From assembly GCA_900538765.1 (NCBI GenBank), contig UQAB01000002.1, positions 1-64,000 on the forward strand: DNA of 64,000 bases, read 5' to 3'. A program made the position numbers and the translations under genes. The DNA is from an uncultured Azospirillum sp. GTDB lineage: Bacteria; Pseudomonadota; Alphaproteobacteria; RF32; CAG-239. Below are positions 26,418 to 33,978 of the stretch, in pieces (the stretch's first letter is position 1; each line of letters opens with the position of its first letter). The notes under the pieces were generated by a model, which did not search any database, was not told where the DNA came from, and worked only from the letters and a program-made list of their open reading frames with translations.

Positions 26418-27014
26418 ATGACAGATTTTTATGACGTAATGACCTTAAGACGTTCAAATTACAGTCTTGACGACCGGGTCGAACTCAGCGAACCGCAGAT
26501 TATGGAATTGATTAACCATGCCGTAAAACAATGTCCTTCGGCTTTTAACTCACAGTCGGCACGCGTTATTGTCCTTTTTAACGAACATCAGCAGAAATTC
26601 TGGAATCTGACGCTGAAAGAACTCGAAAAAGTTACGCCTAAAGACAAACTTGCCAACACGGAGAAAAAAATCGCCTCTTTTGCTGCCGCTCGCGGTACAA
26701 TATTGTTTTTTGAGGATGAGGACGTCATCAAAGGGCTGCAAAACAATTTTCCGCTGTATAAAGACAAATTTCCGGTTTGGTCTGAACAGGGAAACGCCAT
26801 TCTGCAATATGCCGTTTGGTGCCTGTTGGCTGACAACGGCATCGGGGCTTCTCTGCAACACTACTCGCCGCTGGTTGACAGCTTTGTTCACAAGGAATGG
26901 CAAGCGCCGGAAAACTGGAAACTTATTGCGCAGATGCCGTTCGGACGCATTACCGGCGAACCCGGGCCGAAAGATTATCTCCCGCTGGAAACACGGGTTA
27001 AAATTTTTTCATAA
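26418..27014 (+). CDS. Nitroreductase-family protein
   Basis: 198 residues from the ATG at 26418 (AAAGGA upstream); the ATG at 26403 would add five residues. The fold pattern is that of small FMN nitroreductases: DVMTLRRSNYSLD at the start, CPSAFNSQSARVIVLF, WSEQGNAILQYAVWCLLADNGIGASLQHY and GRITGEPGPKDYLPLETRV at the end. Such enzymes reduce nitro compounds or act in fatty-acid or redox regulation; the substrate is unknown. Confidence 0.85.
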   Translation: MTDFYDVMTLRRSNYSLDDRVELSEPQIMELINHAVKQCPSAFNSQSARVIVLFNEHQQKFWNLTLKELEKVTPKDKLANTEKKIASFAAARGTILFFEDEDVIKGLQNNFPLYKDKFPVWSEQGNAILQYAVWCLLADNGIGASLQHYSPLVDSFVHKEWQAPENWKLIAQMPFGRITGEPGPKDYLPLETRVKIFS

Positions 27015-27030
27015 TTGCATGATGAAAACC

Positions 27031-27065
27031 AAAAAAACGGAGAGCCGCAACTCTCCGTTTTTTTA
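27031..27065. terminator. Bidirectional terminator
   Basis: A 14-bp stem aaaaaacggagag... / ...ctctccgtttttt with a short loop, between convergent genes. Confidence 0.85.
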
Positions 27066-27077
27066 TTCTTTTCCACA

Positions 27078-27587
27078 TTAACATACCGCGACATAACGCT
27101 CCGCGCCGATATCCCGGCTGCGTCCGGTGCCATATTTGGCACTGCCGTCAACAAAAGCCAGAAATTCATCTTTAAAATCATTAATATCACCATAACCGCG
27201 GTCGCGGATAAAACAGTTGGCGATCATATAAATATGTTCCATTACCCCGATTGTCATGGATGACAGGATATTCAGCTTTTTCTGCATGATATTGATATAT
27301 GCGGGATCTTCGCGTTTTTGCAGCGAGTGCATACCCACTAGGCGACGGCGGATGCTGTTGATTGTTTTAGAGTTTCTCTCTATTTGCAGCCGGGCCAAGA
27401 CGTCATAATAGTTTATCAGGCTCTCGCTGTCCGTCAGGCCTTTGATTAATTTATGGATTTCTTCCGAAGGGTCGTCTTTCTTAATTGTTCTCAACAAAAA
27501 TTCAAACAGGGAATTCCTTGTTTTCTTTGCCAGTTCCAAGTCTTCGATAAATGCTTCTCCGAGCGTTTGATATTTAACCTCTACCAT
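27078..27587 (-). CDS. Hypothetical helical protein
   Basis: 169 residues from the ATG at 27587 (AAGGAG with good spacing). It is mostly helical and charged (LGEAFIEDLELAKKTRNSLF, ERNSKTINSIRRRLVGMHSL), with Cys near the C-terminus. No signal peptide, membrane segment or recognised domain. Function unknown. Confidence 0.6.
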   Translation of the reverse strand: MVEVKYQTLGEAFIEDLELAKKTRNSLFEFLLRTIKKDDPSEEIHKLIKGLTDSESLINYYDVLARLQIERNSKTINSIRRRLVGMHSLQKREDPAYINIMQKKLNILSSMTIGVMEHIYMIANCFIRDRGYGDINDFKDEFLAFVDGSAKYGTGRSRDIGAERYVAVC

Positions 27588-27773
27588 AGGCATTCTCCTT
27601 CATCCATAAACATAATTATATTATGTTTTATATTACCATAAAATAATGGCCGACACAACACAAATATGTAACAAAACTGTAACACTTTAGGTTAAGATGT
27701 CCGGTTTTTGCTTTGACATCCGCTGATAAATCAGCTAAAAACACAAAGTATTCCGGTTTGAGGAGAATTGTTT

Positions 27774-28343
27774 ATGCAGTTTTTTGACATTTTTCTGGTA
27801 GCTCTGGCTTTGTCGGTGGACGCGTTTATCGTTTCCTTCTCATACGGGCTGGTTGTCAGGAAAAACAAAACCGCCAATTCTCTTAAACTCGGCTTAAGCA
27901 CCGGTTTGGGACAGTGTCTGATGCCGCTTATCGGATGGTTTGGCACGAAATCGGTTTATCAGTTTATCGAGCCGGTCGACCATTGGATTGCTTTTGGCGT
28001 TTTTCTGGCTTTGGGACTGAAAGTTATTGCCGACTCTCTGGAAGACGGCTGTGGTGATGAAACCAAACATCTGCAAAAGAATTTGACCTTTAAAATCCTG
28101 TTGATGATTGGTATTGCTACCAGTATTGACGCTCTGGTGATGGGCGGAACTTTGTTTTTCATGGGGGCGGATATTTTTGTTGCCGCACCGGTTATCGGCC
28201 TGACAACCTTTATTTGCGCCGTTGTCGGCTTTCATTTGAATTATTTTTTCAAAAAAATTCCAACCAAGTACATGGAAATCGGCGCCGGGCTTATCCTTAT
28301 CGCGCTCGGCTGCAAAGTCTTATATGAACACCTCAGCGTCTAA
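27774..28343 (+). CDS. mntP: MntP-type manganese efflux pump
   Basis: 189 residues, six membrane segments in two DUF204-like halves, each with a conserved Asp in the first helix (FLVALALSVDAFIVSFSYG, and GIATSIDALVMGGTLFF). MntP exports Mn2+ across the inner membrane. ATG at 27774 with AGGAG upstream. I saw no yybP-ykoY riboswitch in the short leader. Confidence 0.88.
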   Translation: MQFFDIFLVALALSVDAFIVSFSYGLVVRKNKTANSLKLGLSTGLGQCLMPLIGWFGTKSVYQFIEPVDHWIAFGVFLALGLKVIADSLEDGCGDETKHLQKNLTFKILLMIGIATSIDALVMGGTLFFMGADIFVAAPVIGLTTFICAVVGFHLNYFFKKIPTKYMEIGAGLILIALGCKVLYEHLSV

Positions 28344-28413
28344 TCCGTTATTACCTTGTTAATCATTTTTGCTTATACTGATGAGCAGGTTAGTGTTTAA
28401 TACGGAGGGTATC

Positions 28414-28842
28414 ATGAAAAAAACTTTCACGGCGCTTTTGTGTACGGTTATGTTTAGCAGCCTGTCAGCAACCGCCAAAGAAACAAATATTCAGGAGCTT
28501 AAAGCACCGGTTCCGGTCGTTGATGAAAACGAGCAAAGTTATCAGAATATGCTGCACAAAAAGTTTGCCGAGATTGACACCAACGGCGACGGAATCGTTT
28601 CGCCGGAAGAATATAAGGCTTATAACGACAAGATAGAACAACGGCGCCGGGAGATTATGGACAAGGCTTATCTGGACATGGATACGGACAAAGACGGCAA
28701 AGTGTCGGAAGCGGAATTTCTGGCACGACTGAACCGCCGCCGGGAGGAAATCAGAAATATGATTAAGGGCGGAATTGCCGTTAAAAACAACGTTATGCAG
28801 GAAGAAGGCGCGTTACCGCCGGCTCCTGTCCCGGCAGACTAA
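28414..28842 (+). CDS. Exported EF-hand protein
   Basis: 142 residues from the ATG at 28414 (GGAGGG upstream), with a signal peptide (MKKTFTALLCTVMFSSLSATA). Two canonical EF-hand loops follow: DTNGDGIVSPEEY and DTDKDGKVSEAEF, each with Asp/Asn/Asp and a closing Glu. It is a probable periplasmic calcium-binding protein. The tail is Pro/Ala rich. Confidence 0.85.
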   Translation: MKKTFTALLCTVMFSSLSATAKETNIQELKAPVPVVDENEQSYQNMLHKKFAEIDTNGDGIVSPEEYKAYNDKIEQRRREIMDKAYLDMDTDKDGKVSEAEFLARLNRRREEIRNMIKGGIAVKNNVMQEEGALPPAPVPAD

Positions 28843-28844
28843 AG

Positions 28845-28877
28845 AAAAAAGAGCGGCATATCTGTCCGCTCTTTTTG
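28845..28877. terminator. Bidirectional terminator
   Basis: Stem aaaaagagcgg / ccgctcttttt with a 9-nt loop, between the EF-hand gene and the convergent pyrophosphatase gene. Confidence 0.85.
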
Positions 28878-29432
28878 TTATTCTCCCTCATACCCCGGCA
28901 GGTGGGTTTTATTTTCTTCATAAAGCGCAAAAGCATCGTTAATAATTTGTTTGGCTTCCTCCGGTCCGAGAAACTTTTCAATAATCACTTCCTTATTCTC
29001 CAGCACCTTATAATCCTCAAAGAAGCGGCGCAGCGTTTTCAGGCAATGCGGCGGAAGTTCGTCAATATGGTTGTAATAAGAAAACTCGGGGTCATCAACA
29101 TGAACGGCTACGATTTTGTCGTCTTTTTCCCCTTGGTCGATCATCTTCATTACGCCAATCGGCTTGGCACGGAGCAGCGACAACGGCACAACGGATTCCT
29201 GGCACAAAACCAGAATATCCAACGGATCGTTATCTTCGCAGTAGCTGCGGGGAATAAAACCATAATTGGCAGGATAATGAACGGCGCTGTATAAAACGCG
29301 GTCAACTTTCAGCATACCGCTGGCCTTATCCAGTTCGTATTTCAGATTGGAGCCTTTGGGTACTTCAATAACGGCGGTGACGATTTCCGGAGCGTCTGCC
29401 CCTTTGCCGACGCCATGCCATGGATGCAACAT
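28878..29432 (-). CDS. ppa: Inorganic pyrophosphatase
   Basis: Family I soluble pyrophosphatase, 184 residues, hydrolysing PPi to drive biosynthesis. The pattern is complete: EVPKGSNLKYELDKASG, YPANYGFIPRSYCEDNDPLDILVL with the DxDPxD metal site, and KDDKIVAV. AAAGGA precedes the ATG. It is monocistronic. Confidence 0.96.
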   Translation of the reverse strand: MLHPWHGVGKGADAPEIVTAVIEVPKGSNLKYELDKASGMLKVDRVLYSAVHYPANYGFIPRSYCEDNDPLDILVLCQESVVPLSLLRAKPIGVMKMIDQGEKDDKIVAVHVDDPEFSYYNHIDELPPHCLKTLRRFFEDYKVLENKEVIIEKFLGPEEAKQIINDAFALYEENKTHLPGYEGE

Positions 29433-29523
29433 TGTTTATCTTTTCCTTTAATGTTTATCAAAACGGTGTTGGTTAATCTACGCAATTTAATGTTTCTTGT
29501 AAAGAAATTTATCTGAGATTTTT

Positions 29524-30645
29524 TTACATTTTGCAGACAATCAACGGCACGCGCATTTCCTTTTCGGTCAAGCCGGCATGGTGCGCTGTCAAAGACAGAG
29601 GCGGAACGCCCTCCGGCGTTTGATATTCGAGCATTATTTCGCCGGTGGCCAGCGCAACATAATCGCCGATAAAATCCCGCAGTTTGGGATGCTGCTTTCC
29701 CTCGCCCAGCCAACCGCCGTTCAAATATTCGTCAGCGGTCAGCAGTTTATAGTCTGCTCCAAATAAACGATTGAAATTTTCTTTAAACGCCTCTGATTTT
29801 CCGTCTTTCAGATAAAAAGCAACCGTTCTGGGCTCAATGGCGGGCGGCAGGCGGAGGCAGCCGTTAATTTCCGCCACTTCATTAAGCAGGACAGTTTTTT
29901 TGATATCCAGCAATCCATGGTCGGCAGTTATGACCAGCAGATAATCTTTCAGGGACGCGCAAAGTTTTTGCACTTTTTGTTCCAGATTTTTGATTATTTT
30001 ACGGGTTTCCGCGCTATAACAGCCGGTTCTGTGCATCGTATGGTCCGGCTCTTTGTGGTAGCTCAGAATAAACTTTTCTCCCGGCCGGCGGCAAAGCTCC
30101 TTAATCTTCAAACAGATATCGTCAAAATCTTTTACCGAAAAATCGCCCCAGGGAACGGCGACGCCATAGGCCTGATATTTCCCCTGCTCCCGGATTTGTT
30201 CATAAAGCTTTTTATAGGCCAGAAAATCGCGGCTGACATTAACATCCAGTTGTTCCTGCGTATAAGAATCCCGATTGGTAAACAACTCTATGTTTTTGCC
30301 GTATTCTTTAAAATAACACTGCCAGCCGGCCATACCGTGTTCTTTCGGCGTTTTGCCGCTGTAAATACTGGTGGTGGCAGCCGTTGTGGTCGGCGGATAA
30401 ACCGATGATATATCGGCAACAATATGGCGGCGGAAAAAGCTGTCTTCCGGCAAATTATGTTTCAGCATATCCATGCCCATGCCGTCCAAAACCAGAAGAA
30501 TGATATTTTTACAGCGCCGTTCTGCCAGTTGTTCATCAAGCGGGGCAAGCGTTGAATGCCATTGCGGGCAGTCAAAATGCCGCAAGAACGAATTTGACAG
30601 GTTTACCAGGCTGTTATCATAATCGGGCGGACAGATGCTGTTCAT
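29524..30645 (-). CDS. Alkaline-phosphatase superfamily phosphodiesterase
   Basis: 373 residues of the type I phosphodiesterase / nucleotide pyrophosphatase group. Metal ligand motif LVLDGMGMDML, nucleophile region PPTTTAATTSIYSGKTPKEHG, ITADHGLLD and a C-terminal LTAHHAGLTEKEM are visible. No signal peptide, so probably cytoplasmic. It starts 3 bp after the GNAT gene, so the two form an operon. The substrate is unknown. Confidence 0.82.
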   Translation of the reverse strand: MNSICPPDYDNSLVNLSNSFLRHFDCPQWHSTLAPLDEQLAERRCKNIILLVLDGMGMDMLKHNLPEDSFFRRHIVADISSVYPPTTTAATTSIYSGKTPKEHGMAGWQCYFKEYGKNIELFTNRDSYTQEQLDVNVSRDFLAYKKLYEQIREQGKYQAYGVAVPWGDFSVKDFDDICLKIKELCRRPGEKFILSYHKEPDHTMHRTGCYSAETRKIIKNLEQKVQKLCASLKDYLLVITADHGLLDIKKTVLLNEVAEINGCLRLPPAIEPRTVAFYLKDGKSEAFKENFNRLFGADYKLLTADEYLNGGWLGEGKQHPKLRDFIGDYVALATGEIMLEYQTPEGVPPLSLTAHHAGLTEKEMRVPLIVCKM

Positions 30646-30648
30646 ATC

Positions 30649-31200
30649 CTAACTTTTCCTCAATTTTGAAAAAACATTAATATCACGATACCTTTGTTCA
30701 TTTTTCGAAAAAGATTCCTGCCGCAGAACGCCTTCTAAAATATATCCGCATCTTTGAGCAACATTTGCAGATTTGACATTCAAAATATCCGTCTTTATCA
30801 CAATACGGTTTATCCCTTGCTCAAAAAATTCTTTTTCCAGAAGGGAAACAGCTTCCTGCATATAACCTTTTCCGCAAAAACGAGAGGAAATCCAATAACC
30901 AATCTCCATAGACTTTGCATTTTCATTAATATTCAGGGCGGAAATCATTCCCATAAAATCACCAGCGGAATTTTTCAACGCAAAATCAAATTCTTTTCCG
31001 GAAATCCATCCGCTATCACACAACAACAAATACTCATAAGCCTCTTCTACGCCATAATCATCTTCGGCCCAATCCAACCATGGCTTCAATTCAGCCATAC
31101 TTTCTTTAATTTCGGCTAAAGAAATCTGTGCCTGATGAAATGTTTTTTCAGGCCGTTGCAAGATAATTCGGTGACTGATGATTTCTTCACGAGGCTTCAT
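30649..31200 (-). CDS. GNAT-family acetyltransferase (RimJ/RimL-like)
   Basis: 183 residues. The acetyl-CoA-binding region is EIGYWISSRFCGKGYMQEAV, with the R/Q-x-x-G-x-G/A loop as F-C-G-K-G-Y, followed by INRIVIKTDILNVKSANVAQRCGY. This is the RimJ/RimL subfamily, which acetylates N-terminal or small-molecule amines. AAGGAG precedes the ATG. First gene of a pair with the phosphodiesterase. Confidence 0.85.
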   Translation of the reverse strand: MKPREEIISHRIILQRPEKTFHQAQISLAEIKESMAELKPWLDWAEDDYGVEEAYEYLLLCDSGWISGKEFDFALKNSAGDFMGMISALNINENAKSMEIGYWISSRFCGKGYMQEAVSLLEKEFFEQGINRIVIKTDILNVKSANVAQRCGYILEGVLRQESFSKNEQRYRDINVFSKLRKS

Positions 31201-31340
31201 GTTGCCCTACTCCTTTATTTTTGTTTATAAAGCCAAGTATAATAGACGATTACTTTTTCATCAACTAAAACTTCATAAAAACAAATATAAAAAAGTTCTT
31301 GCAATTCTTTTGAGATAGCTTTATATAATATTTCTGTATT

Positions 31341-31417
31341 CGGGATGTAGCGCAGCCTGGTAGCGCATTTGCATGGGGTGCAAGTGGTCGCTGGTTCGAA
31401 TCCAGTCATCCCGACCA
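31341..31417 (+). tRNA. tRNA-Pro (GGG)
   Basis: 77 nt with encoded CCA. The acceptor CGGGATG pairs with CATCCCG, the anticodon stem TTTGC/GCAAG encloses the loop ATGGGGT (anticodon GGG), and the T-arm is CTGGTTCGAATCCAG. Confidence 0.95.
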
Positions 31418-31608
31418 TGAAAATATAAGGGGTCTGCTTGTCAGATCCCTTATATTTTTATAATTGTGAAATGTCAGGTTTCGAACCGGCGAGGAAGCTG
31501 GTCGACAAGGAGGAGAGGCAGACGGGAGAATGCCGGTGAGGGCTTGGAGAGCCCGAGCGACGACGAAGCGGCGGAGTGAAACGACGTCAATCCAGTCATC
31601 CCGACCAT
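31399..31608. repeat. 20-bp direct repeat of the tRNA-Pro 3' end
   Basis: The sequence aatccagtcatcccgaccat occurs at 31399-31418 (tRNA 3' end plus 1 nt) and again at 31589-31608, 190 bp apart. The second copy is followed by another terminator. This is the geometry of an attL/attR pair left by a tRNA-targeted integrative element, or of a partial tRNA duplication. The interval holds no gene I can support. Confidence 0.6.
31423..31460 (+). terminator. Terminator after tRNA-Pro
   Basis: Stem atataaggggtctg / cagatcccttatat (13 of 14 pairs) is followed by ttttat. Confidence 0.8.
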
Positions 31609-31640
31609 AAAAAACGCCGGCTTCATACCAGCGTTTTTTT
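31609..31640 (+). terminator. Second terminator after the duplicated tRNA end
   Basis: Stem aaaaaacgc / gcgtttttt with an inner gg/cc pair. It faces the opposing small membrane protein gene and may work in both directions. Confidence 0.65.
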
Positions 31641-31665
31641 AACTTGCAAATAAACTGCCGTTTCT

Positions 31666-31989
31666 TCATTTTTTTCTTAATACGGGAAGCACTATCATAA
31701 TGACTCCGGCTATCAAGACAGCGCCGAGAAGACACAGCGCTTTAGGAATTGTATCATAAGCCATGTATGCAACCATAAACATGAACAAGATACAATAAAC
31801 TATAAAGCTGCCGAGGAAACCGAGGATAATTTTCTTTGCTTTCAAAGCATCCTGCGGGGAGGCTTTATTCGTCAGAAAATCAGGATTGCGCTTTTTACAC
31901 CATCCCAAAAGACGCAGAACCACAATACAGGCGATAATACCTATACCGCACCAGATTAAGAGGGCTAGCTTCAATTCTTCCATAAACAT
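31666..31989 (-). CDS. Small integral membrane protein
   Basis: 107 residues with about three hydrophobic segments (ALLIWCGIGIIACIVVLRLL; IILGFLGSFIVYCILFMFMV; ALCLLGAVLIAGVIMIVLPV). An ATG two codons downstream is an equally possible start. No domain recognised. It lies just downstream of the zincin-VWA gene, but a 73-bp gap and lack of coupling leave operon membership open. Confidence 0.55.
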   Translation of the reverse strand: MFMEELKLALLIWCGIGIIACIVVLRLLGWCKKRNPDFLTNKASPQDALKAKKIILGFLGSFIVYCILFMFMVAYMAYDTIPKALCLLGAVLIAGVIMIVLPVLRKK

Positions 31990-32062
31990 AAAATTTTAGA
32001 TAAGACATAATGATATTCTTTGAGGGAAAACATAAACCAATTTTCCTCAAAATGCAACTTTT

Positions 32063-33595
32063 TTAACGGCCGCCGAGCTCTATAGCTGCCATGTTAAGAA
32101 AACGCTGGCGGATTTGCTTTTTGCTGACATAAATCACTTTGCCGCAGACAGGACGGAAATCGTCATTATCATAAATCAGCCAGATAACATTTGTCCCTTT
32201 TAAATCACTTTTCGGCATATCATTTGAGTAGCCGTCGGTAAAGACAATTTTGTTGACGTCCTTCTTTTTTGAAAAAGCCCGCACGGCCAAATCAATATTT
32301 GTTCCGCCGCCGCCCGGAATATTGAAACTGTCAATATCGCGGTTGTTCTTAATCTCACTGAAGCCATAAACACGGTGGTCAAAACAGCCGACTTTCAGTT
32401 TGGAATTTTTCAAAATCGGTTTCAGCTGCCGCAAAAATTCTTTCAGCATCTCTTCATCGACAGAGCCGCTTACATCCAACATAACCTCCGTTTCAGAACG
32501 GTTCTCTTCTTCCAGTTCCTCAACCCGCGCCATATAATCATTATCTGCGCCCGAGCGCCGATAAGACCAGCGGTCATTTTCATCCTCGATTGTTTTTTTG
32601 AGAAGTTTTTTCCAATCCAGGACCGCTTTGCTCTTCCCTACCGGCCCCAGAGAATGTTTTCCGGTTTCCGTCAGATTTTTCATGACCGTGTTTTTCTGCT
32701 GTTCCAAACTGCGGCGGATTTGCGCAGCACGGTTTTGACGCTCCTCCTTGTTTTCCTCCAAAAAGTTTTTTTCCCATTCGTTTTCCTGTCCTTTGCGGCG
32801 CGTTTCTCCGCCGTCCTCTCCTGAGGAATTTTGCTTTTGGCTTTCGGACATTTCCTGTTTTTCACCGGCTGAGGATGACTGCTCGCTTTCTTTGTTTTCG
32901 GGCGGCGTTTTTTCTTTGTTAAACAGGTCTTTTATTTTATCAAGAAAGCTTTTGCCTTCGTTTTTTTCTTCATTTTCGCTTTGCTTTTCTTCGCCATTTT
33001 CATTCTCTGCGGCGCTTGGCTTCTGTTGCTGTTTTTCGGCTTTTTCTACGGCCTGTTTCCAAATTTCATGGCTGTCATGCCCGGCCTGTTCATTTTCTTC
33101 GCCGCCGTTTTGTTCAGATTGCCCGGACTGGTCAGACTGGTCGTCTTGATTATCCTGCCCTGATTGTTGCTGTTTTTCCTGCTGCTTTTGCAAAAGCTTT
33201 TCATACATTTCTTCCGCCGAACGGTTAACGGCTTCTGCCATATCTACCCCGCCCTCGACCATCGGCAGTTCTTCATTTTTCAAAATCTGGTTGATAACGG
33301 CATCCGTCGCAATATTCCACAGTCGCGGATTGCGTCCTTTGCTGCGTAAAATATGATTAAAAGCCACATGCATGACTTCATGCGCATAAGTAAAGACTTT
33401 CTCATCATCCGTCAGCGTCTTGAAAAAATCAGGAGAATAATATACTTTCCGCCCATCCGTTGCCGCCGTTTCTACCCGGTTATCGGCAACGGTGTCAAGA
33501 GAAGCCATCGTTACACCAAGGAGCGGAAATTTTCGAAGCACCCGTTCCCGTATATAATCAATATCTTCTCTCTGTTCTCGTTTTACGACAGCCAT
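32063..33595 (-). CDS. Zincin-like metallopeptidase with C-terminal VWA domain
   Basis: 510 residues from the ATG at 33595, which overlaps the upstream stop as TAATG. The N-terminal domain (DUF2201-like) carries the zinc motif HEVMH at 72-76. A long Gln/Glu/Lys/Ser-rich linker (about 135-290) follows. The C-terminal VWA domain has a MIDAS-type DVSGS, the Thr of GGGGTNIDLA and FTDGYSND. MoxR AAA+ ATPases commonly pair with VWA proteins; this gene closes the operon that begins with the DGR target and MoxR ATPase. Possibly the effector of that system. Confidence 0.85.
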   Translation of the reverse strand: MAVVKREQREDIDYIRERVLRKFPLLGVTMASLDTVADNRVETAATDGRKVYYSPDFFKTLTDDEKVFTYAHEVMHVAFNHILRSKGRNPRLWNIATDAVINQILKNEELPMVEGGVDMAEAVNRSAEEMYEKLLQKQQEKQQQSGQDNQDDQSDQSGQSEQNGGEENEQAGHDSHEIWKQAVEKAEKQQQKPSAAENENGEEKQSENEEKNEGKSFLDKIKDLFNKEKTPPENKESEQSSSAGEKQEMSESQKQNSSGEDGGETRRKGQENEWEKNFLEENKEERQNRAAQIRRSLEQQKNTVMKNLTETGKHSLGPVGKSKAVLDWKKLLKKTIEDENDRWSYRRSGADNDYMARVEELEEENRSETEVMLDVSGSVDEEMLKEFLRQLKPILKNSKLKVGCFDHRVYGFSEIKNNRDIDSFNIPGGGGTNIDLAVRAFSKKKDVNKIVFTDGYSNDMPKSDLKGTNVIWLIYDNDDFRPVCGKVIYVSKKQIRQRFLNMAAIELGGR

Positions 33596-33978
33596 TACGC
33601 AATATTCCACACCAAAGCCAAAGACAATATCCGCCGCGACAATTTGCTTTTATCCGCCACCGGAACAACAATTTGCACGTTGTCAGGAAGTTTAAAATTT
33701 CCGGCGCGGCGGTCTTTCAGCAAAGAAGCAAAAATTTCCTGCCGGGCGGCGTCAATCCTGTCCAAACCTGAAATTATCAAATAGGCCTTTTTGCTTTTGG
33801 ATTTTGTTTCCAGCAATTTGTGCCAGTGGGTCGGCAAGTGCAGTTCCCGTTCGTCAATCCCGGCATCAAGCGATACAAAGTTTTCAAGACGGATATCTCT
33901 TTCTCCGGCAATGACCAGCGGGTGAGCGGGATTATTCTGCAAAACCTGCATCAATTTCAATTCTGCTTTTTTATCCAT
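33595..33978 (-). CDS. Small AAA-like partner protein without Walker A
   Basis: 127 residues. The segment KKAYLIISGLDRIDAARQEIFASLL...NFKLPDNVQIVVPV resembles the Walker B to sensor-1 part of a MoxR-type AAA+ domain, but there is no P-loop and the acidic Walker B pair reads GLDRID. It is coupled on both sides by TAATG overlaps to the MoxR ATPase and the zincin-VWA gene. This suggests a structural or regulatory subunit of the same complex. The AAA resemblance is my inference. Confidence 0.65.
   Translation of the reverse strand: MDKKAELKLMQVLQNNPAHPLVIAGERDIRLENFVSLDAGIDERELHLPTHWHKLLETKSKSKKAYLIISGLDRIDAARQEIFASLLKDRRAGNFKLPDNVQIVVPVADKSKLSRRILSLALVWNIA

Noticed and set aside
27650..27773. 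Manganese riboswitch (yybP-ykoY) before mntP
   Set aside because: The leader is short and lacks the conserved yybP-ykoY loop sequences.
31406..31735. 109-codon frame covering the tRNA-Pro end and repeat
   Set aside because: It overlaps the tRNA, two terminators and the next gene; repeat sequence only.
32748..33149. CRISPR or coding repeat in the Gln/Glu/Lys-rich linker region
   Set aside because: The repetitiveness is codon-level low complexity of the VWA protein linker; no regular repeat-spacer pattern.
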